A stretch of 64,000 nucleotides of DNA from Pseudogemmobacter lacusdianii (GCF_030848395.1 NZ_JAVDBT010000009.1:1-64000); one strand, 5' to 3'; numbered from the stretch's first letter, positions 18,471-27,563 are shown. Notes: generated by a model from the letters alone, not told the origin. Numbers and translations: made by a program.

Positions 18471-20444
18471 TTACTTTAGCACGCCCTTGGCCTTTAATGC
18501 CGCGGCTTTGTCGGCGTTATACCACCACAGAGAGGTCTCGCCCAGAACATAGAGCGGAAGTTCCGCAGGATGCTCATACATATTGTAATAGGCCACCCAA
18601 TGCTTGTTGTTAAACCATTGCGGAATCCAGAAAGATTCAGCGCGCAGCACCCGATCCAGCGCGCGGGTGGCGGTTTCCATCTCATCGCGGGTGGTGGCGG
18701 CGATCACCGTCTCGATCAGACGATCCACGGCGGGTGAGCGCAGACCCATGGCGTTGAACACCGAGATATCGGCGGTTTCGCCGCCGAAATACTGCTTCAA
18801 CTCGGTCCCCGGTATGTAGCTGGTTTGCATGTGATCGGTGATCAGATCGAAGTTATATTCGGGGTTGCGAACCCGAACCTCCATCTCGGCGCCGTCGATA
18901 TTGACCAGTTTGGCATCGACGCCCAAGGCAACAAGGTTTTCCACGAAGGGCGAGATCAGCCGGTCGAATTGCGAATTGTCGTTCAGGATCTCAAGCGTCA
19001 GGAGCTTGCCTTCGGCATTGCGGCGCTTGCCATCACTGCCAACCTCCCAACCCGCAGCATCAAGAAGGTCCGAGGCGGCGCGCAGGTTGCGCCGGTCGAG
19101 CTGGCGGTCGGGCGAGGATTGCGCGGGCAGCACCGCCGGGGCGGTCAAGATCGTGGCGGGCAGCAGGCCTTCGTCAACCAAGGGCTGCAAGAGTGCGGCT
19201 TCGCCTGCGCTGGGCGCGCCTTTAGCGGCCATTTCGGTATTGTCCCAAAAGCTGGTGACGCGAGCATAAAGCCCGTAGAACAAGGTCTTATTGCTCCATT
19301 CAAAATTGAACATCATGCCGATGGCTTGGCGCACGCGCGCATCCTGCCACGCGCCGCGCCGCAGGTTGAAGACGAAAGCCTGCCCCGGCGCCTTGGCGCC
19401 CGAAGTGAGCTCGGCCTTGACCACATCGCCCTCTTTCAGCGCTGGGAAGTCATATTGCGTTGCCCATGCTTTGGACGAGCTTTCGCGGCGGAACGTATAG
19501 GCCCCGGCCTTGAACGCCTCGAATGCGGCATTGGAATCGGAGAAGAATTCGTAGCGGATGGCGTCGAAATTGTTCTGCCCGATGTTCATCGGCAGCTTTT
19601 CGCCCCAATAATCGGGGTTGCGCCGGTAGGTGACACTTCTGCCGGGCTTCACATCCTTTGGATCGGCCGAATAAGCGCCCGAGCCGAGATAGGGCGTCAG
19701 CGTGCTTTCGGCGAGATCAAGGCCATTGGCCTCATAATGCGCTTTGGAAAAGACCGAGAGCCCCCCCACCATCTCGGGCAAATCGCGGGTTGGCACGCCT
19801 TCGACAAAGGTGAACTTGATCCGGTGCGGGTCCAAAACCTCGGCATCGGCGACATATTGGTTAAAGACGACGCGGAAGTCGTTCAGCCCCTTGGTGCGCA
19901 GGGTGTCAAAGCTGAAGAGCACGTCTTCGGCGGTGAGCGGCGTGCCGTCTGAGAAGCGCACATCCTCGCGCAGATTGAAGATCACCCAAGAGCGGTCTTC
20001 GGGATATTCCATCGTGGTGCACAAAAGGCAGTAAGCCGCGCCGATCTCATCCGCCGTGCCCGTCAGGATGCTTTCAAGCATGATGGTCGAGCCAAGCGCG
20101 GCGCGGCCTTTCACGGTGAAAGGGTTCATCGAATCAAACCCGCCAAGCCAAGCTTGGCTCATCTCGCCGCCCTTGGGGGCTTCGGGGTTGACGTAAGGCA
20201 GGTGTTTGAAATCGGCGGGAAGTTTCAGATCGCCAAAGGTCGAGATGCCATGCGAGGTGATCACGGGTGAAGCGGCGGCAGGATCGGCGGTCTCAGCCCG
20301 TAGGCTGCTGGCCAAGACTGTGGCACAAAGGGCGGCACCGATGGTCAGGCCCAGCGCTTTAAGGCCCAGCGCCGCAACCTGCTGCCCCTGCCCCACGGTG
20401 GCAACCTTGGCTTGCGCCGCTTTTCGCGCTTTCGGTGCTGGCAT
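18471..20444 (-). CDS. yejA: Periplasmic peptide-binding protein (YejA type)
   Basis: A 657-residue solute-binding protein of family 5 (SBP_bac_5). A basic N-region is followed by a signal helix LKALGLTIGAALCATVLASS and cleavage near AETADP. Conserved family segments include HGISTFGDLKLPADFKHLPYVNPEAPKGGE, typical of YejA, then DGTPLTAEDVLFSFD. It captures oligopeptides in the periplasm for YejBEF. GGAGGATC precedes the ATG at 20444, which I prefer over a start at 20483. It leads the yejABEF transcript. Confidence 0.92.
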   Translation of the reverse strand: MPAPKARKAAQAKVATVGQGQQVAALGLKALGLTIGAALCATVLASSLRAETADPAAASPVITSHGISTFGDLKLPADFKHLPYVNPEAPKGGEMSQAWLGGFDSMNPFTVKGRAALGSTIMLESILTGTADEIGAAYCLLCTTMEYPEDRSWVIFNLREDVRFSDGTPLTAEDVLFSFDTLRTKGLNDFRVVFNQYVADAEVLDPHRIKFTFVEGVPTRDLPEMVGGLSVFSKAHYEANGLDLAESTLTPYLGSGAYSADPKDVKPGRSVTYRRNPDYWGEKLPMNIGQNNFDAIRYEFFSDSNAAFEAFKAGAYTFRRESSSKAWATQYDFPALKEGDVVKAELTSGAKAPGQAFVFNLRRGAWQDARVRQAIGMMFNFEWSNKTLFYGLYARVTSFWDNTEMAAKGAPSAGEAALLQPLVDEGLLPATILTAPAVLPAQSSPDRQLDRRNLRAASDLLDAAGWEVGSDGKRRNAEGKLLTLEILNDNSQFDRLISPFVENLVALGVDAKLVNIDGAEMEVRVRNPEYNFDLITDHMQTSYIPGTELKQYFGGETADISVFNAMGLRSPAVDRLIETVIAATTRDEMETATRALDRVLRAESFWIPQWFNNKHWVAYYNMYEHPAELPLYVLGETSLWWYNADKAAALKAKGVLK

Positions 20445-20576
20445 GTTTGTAGATCCTCCGCCCTTTTGGTCGATATTGACCATGCTAGGGCGCGTCTTGC
20501 CAAGGGCAAAGGGGGCGAATGGCCCACCCGCGAGACTGTGATCTGCCGCGCGTAGAAAATCCGCCCCGAAAAAGCA

Positions 20577-20603
20577 AAAGGCCGCCCGGATGGGGCGGCC
20601 TTT
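20577..20603 (-). terminator. Terminator of cytochrome cy gene
   Basis: AAAGGCCGCCC pairs with GGGCGGCCTTT around a short loop. On the minus strand a T-rich tail (TTTTGCTTTTT) follows, 37 nt after the cytochrome stop. Confidence 0.85.
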
Positions 20604-20639
20604 GGTCTTGTGAAACCCTGTCCTAGCCTGCGGCCTGGA

Positions 20640-21158
20640 TCACTTGGTGGCGAGGAAGGCCACGAGGTTCGAAATTTCTTCCGGCTTCGGGATACCGCCG
20701 AAGGCCATTTTGGTGCCCGGCATGTAGCCTTTCGGGCTTTGGATGAAGTGGTAGAGATTCTCGGGCGTCCAAGTCTCTGCCGACATCGCTTTCAGCGCTT
20801 CGGAGTAGTTGTAGCCAGCAACCGCGCCTTTGCCACGGTTCACAACACCGTCCAGATGCGGGCCGGTGCCGTTCGAGCCGTCGAGCTTGTGGCAGGCTTT
20901 GCACTTGCCAAAAGCTTTCTCGCCAGCAACCGCGTCGCCAGCGGCGAGCAGAGCTGCCACGTCAACTGCGGGGGCCTCTTCGCCGCTCGGAGCCGCAGCA
21001 CCGGTATCGATCGCATAGGCTTGGGTCAGTTCACCCTCAGCCCCATGACCACCGCCCATAGCGTAGAGGTCGGTTGCAGCCCATTTACCCAGCAGGAAGA
21101 CGAGCAGAGCGCCACAGACACCCGCCGTTGCCTTGGTCATCGTCATCGTGTCGAACAT
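20640..21158 (-). CDS. Membrane-anchored cytochrome c (cytochrome cy / c552 type)
   Basis: A 172-residue electron carrier. Residues 11-28 form an uncleaved membrane anchor, followed by a flexible Ala/Gly/Pro/Glu-rich linker (about 35-75) and a class I cytochrome c domain with heme motif CKACH at 86-90 and the axial Met in GYMPGTKMAF. This layout is that of cytochrome cy (CycY/CycM), which carries electrons from the bc1 complex to cytochrome oxidase or the photosynthetic reaction centre without leaving the membrane. The start MFDTMTMTK has AAGGG 8 nt before it. A weak FNR-like sequence lies upstream. Confidence 0.9.
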   Translation of the reverse strand: MFDTMTMTKATAGVCGALLVFLLGKWAATDLYAMGGGHGAEGELTQAYAIDTGAAAPSGEEAPAVDVAALLAAGDAVAGEKAFGKCKACHKLDGSNGTGPHLDGVVNRGKGAVAGYNYSEALKAMSAETWTPENLYHFIQSPKGYMPGTKMAFGGIPKPEEISNLVAFLATK

Positions 21159-21239
21159 CACGCGCATCCCTTGGTCGTCAGTTGTCGGTGGTTCTACCCG
21201 CTTCCCACAGGTCTGCGCAAGGTGTAGGAGCGCGACCGA

Positions 21240-21253
21240 TTGACCCTTATCAC
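21240..21253. promoter_or_regulatory. Weak FNR/FnrL-like box
   Basis: TTGACCCTTATCAC matches TTGAT-N4-ATCAA at 8 of 10 conserved positions. It sits between the divergent cytochrome cy and pheA genes, about 80 nt upstream of the cytochrome start. Oxygen control of a cytochrome would make sense, but the match is modest. Confidence 0.25.
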
Positions 21254-21279
21254 GGCAATTTCGGCCGAAGGAGACGGAA

Positions 21280-22125
21280 ATGGCAAAGCGCATCGCGTTT
21301 CAAGGCGAATTGGGAGCCTATTCGCACCAAGCCTGCTCTCAGGCGCGGCCGGATTTTACCCCGGTGCCAGCCCAGACCTTCGAGGATGTCGTCGAGATGA
21401 CCCGCTCGGGCGAGGTTGAGCTGGGGATGCTGGCGGTCGAGAACTCGACCTATGGACGGGTGGCGGATGTGCATTCGCTGCTGCCAAAGGCCGGGCTGAA
21501 GATCGTCGATGAGGCTTTCGTGCGGGTGCATGTGAACCTGTTGGGCGTGAAGGGCGCGAAAGTGGCAGATATCCGCGAGGCGCATGGCCATGTGGTGATC
21601 ATCCCGCAATGCGCGACCTATCTAAAAGCGCATAGAATCAAGGGTGTGGTCAGCAGCGACAACGCCCGCGCCGCGCGTGAGGCGGCCGAGGCGAATGACC
21701 CGGCGCATGGCGCTTTGGCCAGCGAATTGGCGGCCGAGATCTACGGTTTGGATGTGCTTGACCGCCATATCGAGGACCACAAGAACAACACCACACGGTT
21801 CTTGGTGATGGCGCGCGAGGCCGATCACAGCCGCCGCGCCGAGCATATGATCACCACCTTCACCTTCCGGGTGCGCAACATTCCGGCCGCGCTTTATAAA
21901 GCGATGGGGGGATTCGCGACCAATGGCGTGAACATGACCAAGCTGGAAAGCTATATGGTCGGCGGCAGCTTCACCGCGACCGAGTTCTATGCCGATATCG
22001 AGGGCCATCCCGAAGACCCCGCCGTGGCGCGGGCTTTGGAAGAGCTGCGGTTTTTCACCACGCATATCAACATGTTGGGCGTTTACCCCGCCGACCGCCC
22101 GCGCCTGCGGGTGGATGGGGTTTAA
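21280..22125 (+). CDS. pheA: Prephenate dehydratase
   Basis: A 281-residue stand-alone prephenate dehydratase that converts prephenate to phenylpyruvate for phenylalanine synthesis. The N-terminal catalytic part begins IAFQGELGAYSHQAC and contains the DNKNNTTRFLVMAR-like segment (here DHKNNTTRF). A C-terminal ACT domain (TTFTFRVRNIPAALYKAMGGFATNGVNMTKLESY) carries the ESRP-type phenylalanine feedback site in variant form. There is no chorismate mutase domain. GGAG precedes the ATG by 6 nt, and a strong terminator follows. Confidence 0.93.
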   Translation: MAKRIAFQGELGAYSHQACSQARPDFTPVPAQTFEDVVEMTRSGEVELGMLAVENSTYGRVADVHSLLPKAGLKIVDEAFVRVHVNLLGVKGAKVADIREAHGHVVIIPQCATYLKAHRIKGVVSSDNARAAREAAEANDPAHGALASELAAEIYGLDVLDRHIEDHKNNTTRFLVMAREADHSRRAEHMITTFTFRVRNIPAALYKAMGGFATNGVNMTKLESYMVGGSFTATEFYADIEGHPEDPAVARALEELRFFTTHINMLGVYPADRPRLRVDGV

Positions 22126-22150
22126 GCCAGCCGATCAAAGGCTGAGGATG

Positions 22151-22181
22151 AAAAGCGGGGGGCAGCCCCCGCTTTTTTTTT
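22151..22181 (+). terminator. Rho-independent terminator of pheA
   Basis: AAAGCGGGGG-GCAG-CCCCCGC followed by nine T. It also lies just after the stop of the convergent SRPBCC gene (22186) and could serve both. Confidence 0.92.
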
Positions 22182-22185
22182 CGCT

Positions 22186-22659
22186 TTAGCGGCTTGCAGG
22201 CGCGCGATGCTGTTGCTCGATCAAGCCAGCCAACTTGCCGCTCGATTGATCCAGTTTTTTCTGCACCCGGCCCTTGGCCAGTCGCAAAGATTGGAAAAAG
22301 AGCCGCGCGGGCAGCGTTTTGGGCCGCAACTCGCTTTGGATCGTCAAGCGGGTGCGCCGAGGCGAGAGCGCCAAGAGTTCGATCCGTGCCTCACCCGCAA
22401 CCGAGGGGCTGTCCAACTCAAATTGCATCGCCCCGCTCGGGTCCGCCCCGATCAGCCGCACCAACAGTTTGCGCGGCTTGCCGCGATAGGCAAAGCGCAA
22501 GCGCCACCCCATGCCGGGGCCGGGTGCGGAAAGCCGATCGGTGCGCTCGATCTCGGCGCCGCGCCGCATCACCATCCGCTCAAACTGTTCGTAATCGGTC
22601 AGCCAATCATAAACGGCTTGCAGCGGTGCCTCGACATCTTGTCGCGTTGTGAACTTCAT
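22186..22659 (-). CDS. SRPBCC (START-like) family protein
   Basis: A 157-residue soluble protein of the polyketide cyclase/START-like superfamily. It opens MKFTTRQDVEAPLQAVYDWLTDYEQFERMVMRRGAE, typical of these ligand-binding cradles, with a long C-terminal helix rich in Lys, Gln and Leu. The ligand is unknown; some relatives bind lipids or quinones. GAGGG 5 nt before the ATG sets the start. It converges on pheA and shares its terminator. Confidence 0.8.
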   Translation of the reverse strand: MKFTTRQDVEAPLQAVYDWLTDYEQFERMVMRRGAEIERTDRLSAPGPGMGWRLRFAYRGKPRKLLVRLIGADPSGAMQFELDSPSVAGEARIELLALSPRRTRLTIQSELRPKTLPARLFFQSLRLAKGRVQKKLDQSSGKLAGLIEQQHRAPASR

Positions 22660-22754
22660 CCAAGCCCTCTGCCCTTTGTTTTCACCCAAGTTTCTTTCGC
22701 AGGCCCCGCTTTCGCGCCATCAGGCGAGATGCCGCAGATAGGGGCAGAGTTGCC

Positions 22755-23705
22755 TCAATCCAAGCGATCGGCAAGCCATGCGTTCAGGATAAATTGCGCG
22801 ATGGAGCCACGCCGCGCCGGCATCACTTGTGGGTGATCGCCAGCAAAGGCCTGAGCAAGCTCCTCGCGGCTTAACCAGAGCGCATCTTCCAACTCTAAAG
22901 GATCAAGGGTGATATCGTCGTTCAACGCCTCGGCGCGGCATCCGATCATCAAGCTTGCCGGGAAGGGCCAAGGCTGGCTGGCAAGGTAAGAAACTGCGCC
23001 CAATTGAATGCCGCTTTCCTCATGCACCTCACGCCGGGCGGCGGCTTCGACCGACTCGCCGGGTTCGATGAAACCGGCAAGCAGCGAATACATCCGCTCG
23101 GGCCAGCCGGGGCTGCGGCCCAAAAGCACCCGATTGCCATGCGTCACCAGCACGATCACCACCGGATCGGTGCGCGGGAAATGCGGCGCCGCGCAGGCCG
23201 GGCAATCGCGCTGCCAGCCGGCATGGGTCATCACGCTGGCGGTGCCACAAGCGGCGCAAAAGCCGTGGATCCGGTGCCATTCGATCAGCGCTTTGCCGAT
23301 GATCGCCAGCTCGGCCTGCCGGGGCGTGAGCTGCGTCATCAGGCTGCGCAGATCGGCAAAGCCCAAATCGTCCGGCAGGTCGGGATGGGATTGGCGGTCG
23401 GTGTCAAACGGCCCCGAGCTGATCGTGCCCGCGGCCATCGAGGTCGAGACATCGGCGGCGAAATGGAGCTGCCCCTCGTCGCGGCCCAGAAGCACCGGAT
23501 CAGCTTTGGCCACCAAAGGATGGCTGCCGCGCAGCCAGATCAAATGCGCCGCATCCGCCGGGCCTCCGACCAAGGGGCGACCGCGCCAAAAAGCCAGAAC
23601 CGGCGCATCGGGATAGGCCAAGGCCAGCGCCTCGGTCTCTTTGCGCATAAGCTGCGCGCGGTCGAGGCCCGAGCCTCCGAAAGTCACTTGTTCCGCGTTG
23701 CGCAT
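22755..23705 (-). CDS. nudC: NADH pyrophosphatase / NAD-RNA decapping Nudix hydrolase
   Basis: A 316-residue NudC. A four-cysteine zinc ribbon (HGFCAACGT and DCPACAAPHFPRTDP) precedes the Nudix box, which reads GFIEPGESVEAAARREVHEESGI. After the box the family motif SQPWPFPASLMIGC (SQPWPFPxS) is diagnostic of NudC-type enzymes. It hydrolyses NAD(H) to NMN(H) and AMP, and in E. coli removes the NAD cap from RNA. Length is about 60 residues above E. coli NudC because of the N-terminal domain common in alphaproteobacteria. Confidence 0.92.
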   Translation of the reverse strand: MRNAEQVTFGGSGLDRAQLMRKETEALALAYPDAPVLAFWRGRPLVGGPADAAHLIWLRGSHPLVAKADPVLLGRDEGQLHFAADVSTSMAAGTISSGPFDTDRQSHPDLPDDLGFADLRSLMTQLTPRQAELAIIGKALIEWHRIHGFCAACGTASVMTHAGWQRDCPACAAPHFPRTDPVVIVLVTHGNRVLLGRSPGWPERMYSLLAGFIEPGESVEAAARREVHEESGIQLGAVSYLASQPWPFPASLMIGCRAEALNDDITLDPLELEDALWLSREELAQAFAGDHPQVMPARRGSIAQFILNAWLADRLD

Positions 23706-23971
23706 CGCTGTTTCATCCCGCTTCGCGCCCGGATCGGCGCCTTGACCTGTGCCCTAGCGGCAACAGGCCGCGCTGGCACCACTCTGATGCCATGCCTGAA
23801 CCGCTCGCGCAAACCCTTGAGATGGCAATGCGCTTGGCGGCAAGCTGCACGTTGTCTGACACCACTATACTACAATCTTAGGTTGAAATTTCTCGCCCCA
23901 CTCCCGCTAAAGTCTATTCGCTTGGGGACTTTGCTGCCAGATTGCCGCTCCGAGATATCTGACAGGTTTGC

Positions 23972-26038
23972 ATGGTGCAGGCACAAGATCCGTTTCGCAT
24001 GGGCGAAGGCTCGGCTTCATTAACAGAACTCCAAGACAACACCTCGGCCACAGGGGAGGCCGTCACACGCGCGCATGGCGCCTTGCAGCGCAGCATCTTG
24101 CAGCTGCGGATCATGGCGACCAGCGATGTGCATGCCAATCTTCTGTCTTATGACTACGCCGCGAACCGGTCGCTACATGGGGTGGGGCTGGCAACGATGA
24201 CGGCATTGATGGCCAAAGCCCGTGCCGAGGCGAAGGCGGCTTGGGGCGATGAGGCGGTCCTCTTGCTCGACAATGGGGATTTCCTGCAAGGCACAGCGCT
24301 GGCCGATCTGCGCGCGCAAGAGCAAAGGCGGCGCGGTCATCCGGTGATCGCCGCGATGAACGCGCTTGGCTATGATGCCGCCACTTTGGGCAATCACGAG
24401 TTTAACTACGGCCTTGCTGCGCTAGAGCGGGCGCTGGCCGAGGCGCGGTTCCCGGTGGTCTCGGCCAATGTCTTGCGCAAGGGCGGGCCGCTTTCGCCGA
24501 TAGAGGCGCGCGGGCTGGTGCCGCCCTATACCCTCCTGACGCGCCAGTTGCGCGATGCCGGCGGTCTGACGCATCAGCTGTCTATTGGCGTACTGGGGCT
24601 TACCCCGCCCGAAACCGCGCTTTGGGACAAGATGCATCTGAGCGGTCGCATCGAGATCCGCCCGATGCTTGAGACAGCGCAGGAATGGTTGCCCAAGCTG
24701 CGCGCGGCAGGGGCAGATCTCGTGATCTGTCTGGCGCATATTGGGCTGGACCGCTGCGGGATGAACCCGGCCAATGATGGGCTGATTGCCGATCTTGCGG
24801 CGCTGCCGGGGATGGATGCCTTGGTACTGGGGCACAGCCACGCCACCTTTCCCAAACGCAACGCCGCAGCGCATTCTGACCGGCGGATCGATGCGCAGGC
24901 GGGGCGGATTTCCGGCATCCCTGTGGTGCAGCCGGGCTATTTCGGCTCGCACCTAGGGATCATCGATCTGAAACTGGCGGTCGAGAGCGGGCCTGCCTTG
25001 GCCCATGCCGATGGCCTCCCCTGCCCGCGCCCCAAGGCGCGCTACAAAGTGTTGGATGCGCAGGTGCAGGCGCAAAACGTGTCGGAGGTCGCGGCGGGCC
25101 TTAGCTCTGCGGAGCTGCGCCGCCATGCCGCGCCTTTGCGTCGGGCGCTGTCGCAAGATCACCGCATGGCACTGGACTGGGCGCGGCGCAGCCTTGGGCA
25201 AACCGAAGTACCGCTGGCCTCGGCCTTCTCACAGGTGGCCGATACGGCGGCGATGCGGCTCTTGGGTTTGGCAAATCTGGACCATCTGGAAGGGATCGTT
25301 GCCGGCACCCACCTAGCCGATCTGCCGCGCATCGCCGCCGTCACCCCGCATCGCAGCGGCGGCGCGGGCGGGCCGCTCAACTTTACCGAGATTGCAGCCG
25401 GACGGCTTTCGATCCGGCATATCCTTGATCTGCACCCCTTCCCCAACACCTTTTGCGCCCAGCTCATCACCGGCGCGGAGCTGCGCGAAGAGTTGGAACG
25501 TGCGGTCTCGATTTTTCAGCAGATCAAGCCCGGCGGGTTGGACCAAAGGCTGATGGATCCGGGGTTTCCAAGCTACGCCTTCGCCTCGATCGTCGGGGTC
25601 AGTTACGGCGTCGATCTCAGCCAGCCTGCCCGCTACAATGCCCATGGCCAGCTGATCCGGCCGAGAGCCCATCGGGTGACAAAACTGCAGCGCGGCGGCC
25701 GACCCGTTCAGAACGACGACCGCTTCATCATGGCCACTGACAGCTTTCGCGCCAGCGGCGGTCTGGGCGGGGTGCCTCCAGCAGCTGATCGGCTGATCGG
25801 CGATGGCACCCAGCTCTGCAGCGAGATCTTGCGCCTTTACCTGCAGCGCATCGGCCTTTTGCGTGCCGAGGCTCTGGAGTTGAACGAGCGTTGGCAGCTT
25901 TGCCAACTGCCCGGTGCCTCTGTCCTTTATGAGGCGGGGCCGAATGCGCTGCTGTACAAATCCGAGGCGGCGCATCTGAGACCCGAAGCTGCGGGCCTGA
26001 ATGAAGACGGCTTTCATCTGGTGCGACTGCATCTCTAG
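23972..26038 (+). CDS. CpdB-like 2',3'-cyclic-nucleotide phosphodiesterase / 3'-nucleotidase without signal peptide
   Basis: A 688-residue protein of the 5'-nucleotidase superfamily. The metallophosphatase domain has the metal motifs MATSDVHANLL, LLLDNGDFLQG, TLGNHEFNYG and later LVLGHSHATF. The C-terminal 5'-nucleotidase domain has DRFIMATDSFRASGGLGG. CpdB is normally periplasmic, but here about 45 residues of polar sequence precede the first strand and no signal helix is visible. The start ATG has only CAGG upstream; other starts are possible but none adds a signal peptide. It may act in the cytosol. Confidence 0.85.
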   Translation: MVQAQDPFRMGEGSASLTELQDNTSATGEAVTRAHGALQRSILQLRIMATSDVHANLLSYDYAANRSLHGVGLATMTALMAKARAEAKAAWGDEAVLLLDNGDFLQGTALADLRAQEQRRRGHPVIAAMNALGYDAATLGNHEFNYGLAALERALAEARFPVVSANVLRKGGPLSPIEARGLVPPYTLLTRQLRDAGGLTHQLSIGVLGLTPPETALWDKMHLSGRIEIRPMLETAQEWLPKLRAAGADLVICLAHIGLDRCGMNPANDGLIADLAALPGMDALVLGHSHATFPKRNAAAHSDRRIDAQAGRISGIPVVQPGYFGSHLGIIDLKLAVESGPALAHADGLPCPRPKARYKVLDAQVQAQNVSEVAAGLSSAELRRHAAPLRRALSQDHRMALDWARRSLGQTEVPLASAFSQVADTAAMRLLGLANLDHLEGIVAGTHLADLPRIAAVTPHRSGGAGGPLNFTEIAAGRLSIRHILDLHPFPNTFCAQLITGAELREELERAVSIFQQIKPGGLDQRLMDPGFPSYAFASIVGVSYGVDLSQPARYNAHGQLIRPRAHRVTKLQRGGRPVQNDDRFIMATDSFRASGGLGGVPPAADRLIGDGTQLCSEILRLYLQRIGLLRAEALELNERWQLCQLPGASVLYEAGPNALLYKSEAAHLRPEAAGLNEDGFHLVRLHL

Positions 26039-26066
26039 CCGCCGCAACTGGTGCGCTTCTTCCGCG

Positions 26067-26114
26067 CAGGCCCCAGTCAAAACAGGCCCCAGTCAAAACA
26101 GGCACCTGTCAAAA
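26067..26114 (+). repeat. Three 16-bp tandem repeats
   Basis: Unit CAGGCCCCAGTCAAAA occurs twice exactly, then once as CAGGCACCTGTCAAAA. It lies 30 nt after the CpdB-like gene in non-coding sequence. Confidence 0.85.
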
Positions 26115-26223
26115 GCTGCACCATTTTTGAGCAGGTGTCGCATGAACGCCGCCCACGGCTCGGCTTGGGGTTTTACCGGGCGGCCGGGCGTGGCAGGAAG
26201 GGCTTGCCCCTTTGTAAAGCCGG

Positions 26224-26859
26224 ATGTTTGCTATGTATGATGCCTTGTTCTTCGACCTTGACGGCACTTTGGTGGATACCGAAGCTTTGGCCATCGCATC
26301 CGGTCTGGAAGCTTTCCGCGCCCACGGCCATCCAGTGGAGGAACGCTTCTTGCATGATTTGATCGGCAAGGACGCCCCCACTTCAGAGGCGATCATCCGC
26401 GCGAAGATGCCCGGCGCCGATCTTGAGGCGGTGCAGCGCGATTGGCAGGCGGGCTTTGTCGCGGCGGTCGAGGCGGGGCTGACCCTAAAACCCGGCGCGG
26501 CCGAGCTTCTGAGCGCACGGGTGGCGCCGATGGTTCTGGTGACCTCCTCAGGACGTGAAGGCGCGCATCGCAAGCTGAAGATCGCCGGGATCGCCGAGCA
26601 TTTCGCCCATGTGGTGAGCTTGGATGATGTGACGGCGGCCAAACCCGACCCGGCACCCTATCTTTTGGCGGCCAAGCTTCTGGGCGTCGATCCGAAGCGC
26701 TGCTTGGCTTTTGAAGACAGCGAGACCGGCGCCGAATCAGCGCATCGTGCCGGCTGCACCGTGGTGCAGGTGCCCGACATCCTGCCCTCCGAAGGGCAAT
26801 GGGCGGATCATCTGGCACCAGATCTGATCGCAGGGGCGCGGATGGCAGGGCTTTTGTGA
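26224..26859 (+). CDS. HAD-IA phosphatase (phosphoglycolate/sugar-phosphate type)
   Basis: A HAD-superfamily phosphatase of about 210 residues. Motif I is FFDLDGTLVDTEA, motif II VLVTSSGREG, motif III the Lys in AAKPDPAPYLLAAK and motif IV CLAFEDSETGAE. The helical cap lies between motifs I and II (about residues 18-85), as in beta-phosphoglucomutase and 6-phosphogluconate phosphatase relatives. Substrate unknown. The start may be 26224 or the ATG at 26233; neither has a strong ribosome site. Confidence 0.87.
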   Translation: MFAMYDALFFDLDGTLVDTEALAIASGLEAFRAHGHPVEERFLHDLIGKDAPTSEAIIRAKMPGADLEAVQRDWQAGFVAAVEAGLTLKPGAAELLSARVAPMVLVTSSGREGAHRKLKIAGIAEHFAHVVSLDDVTAAKPDPAPYLLAAKLLGVDPKRCLAFEDSETGAESAHRAGCTVVQVPDILPSEGQWADHLAPDLIAGARMAGLL

Positions 26860-26961
26860 CCGGCCCTGCGGCGGGGCAATGCCCCATCGCAGCCCAGACA
26901 GCGAAGCTTTGGCCTTAACCCAAAGACTTGCGCATCACAAAGCTGCCGCCTATATGCAGCC

Positions 26962-27059
26962 TTGAGAGGTTGGCGCGGGCGAACGCCTTGCCAACTCGGT
27001 CAGGTCCGGAAGGAAGCAGCCGTAACAAGATCCGTTTGGGTCGCTGTCCAGCCTCTCAC
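26962..27059 (+). ncRNA. ffs: Signal recognition particle RNA (4.5S, small bacterial type)
   Basis: The diagnostic Ffh-binding hairpin GGTCAGGTCCGGAAGGAAGC is at 26998-27017. The flanks pair into one long rod: GAGAGGTTGG at 26964 with CCAGCCTCTC at 27048. Length near 98 nt is normal for alphaproteobacteria. It binds Ffh to direct membrane-protein synthesis. It lies next to dnaX-ybaB-recR, a position seen in many Rhodobacterales. End positions are good to a few nt. Confidence 0.95.
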
Positions 27060-27071
27060 CCTCCCCCCATT

Positions 27072-27563
27072 TTACCAACCCCGGCCCAGCGCGGCCCAGT
27101 TGAATTGCGCGTCGGTCTCTACCGCGCAAGGACGGGCTTGGCGCAGGCGGCGAAGTGCCTCGTCGGCGGGCTCTCCGGCCTCGACCATCAGCCGCAAAAC
27201 CGCCATGCCCGAGCGGCCACAGCCCCCCATGCAATGGACCAAGACCCGCTCGCCTTCCGCCAAAATCTCATGAATCTCGGCCGAAATTTTGGGCCATGCG
27301 CCGCCTTTCGGCCCGCCCGCAGGCACAGAGTAATCTTGCACCGGGCAATGCCGCCACAGGATGCCGTGATCGGAAAGGTCACTCTCCAGCCGCTCGGCGC
27401 CCTTGGCCTGTAGCTCGCCCAAAGTGGTCATGCTTAGCACCAAAGCCGGGCCAAAGCGCAGGATCTCGCGCAGATCGGCGTCATAAACGCCGCCGCGCCC
27501 CGGCATGGCAGAGATCGCCAGCATCCCCGCCCCGACCTTTAGCTTCGCAATCGTGAAAGCCAT
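27072..27563 (-). CDS. Protein tyrosine/dual-specificity phosphatase
   Basis: A 163-residue cysteine phosphatase. The P-loop HCMGGCGRSG (HCx5R) carries the nucleophile Cys and the phosphate-binding Arg; the general acid Asp is probably in VQDYSVP. The fold resembles the CDKN3/DSP group. It acts on phosphoproteins or other phospho-substrates in the cytosol; the target is unknown. MAFTIAKLKVG is preferred as start because AAGGGCAGGG precedes it. It is divergent from dnaX and ends just after the SRP RNA gene. Confidence 0.88.
   Translation of the reverse strand: MAFTIAKLKVGAGMLAISAMPGRGGVYDADLREILRFGPALVLSMTTLGELQAKGAERLESDLSDHGILWRHCPVQDYSVPAGGPKGGAWPKISAEIHEILAEGERVLVHCMGGCGRSGMAVLRLMVEAGEPADEALRRLRQARPCAVETDAQFNWAALGRGW

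Noticed and set aside
26067-26114. CRISPR array
   Set aside because: Units are contiguous 16-bp repeats without spacers and there are no cas genes.
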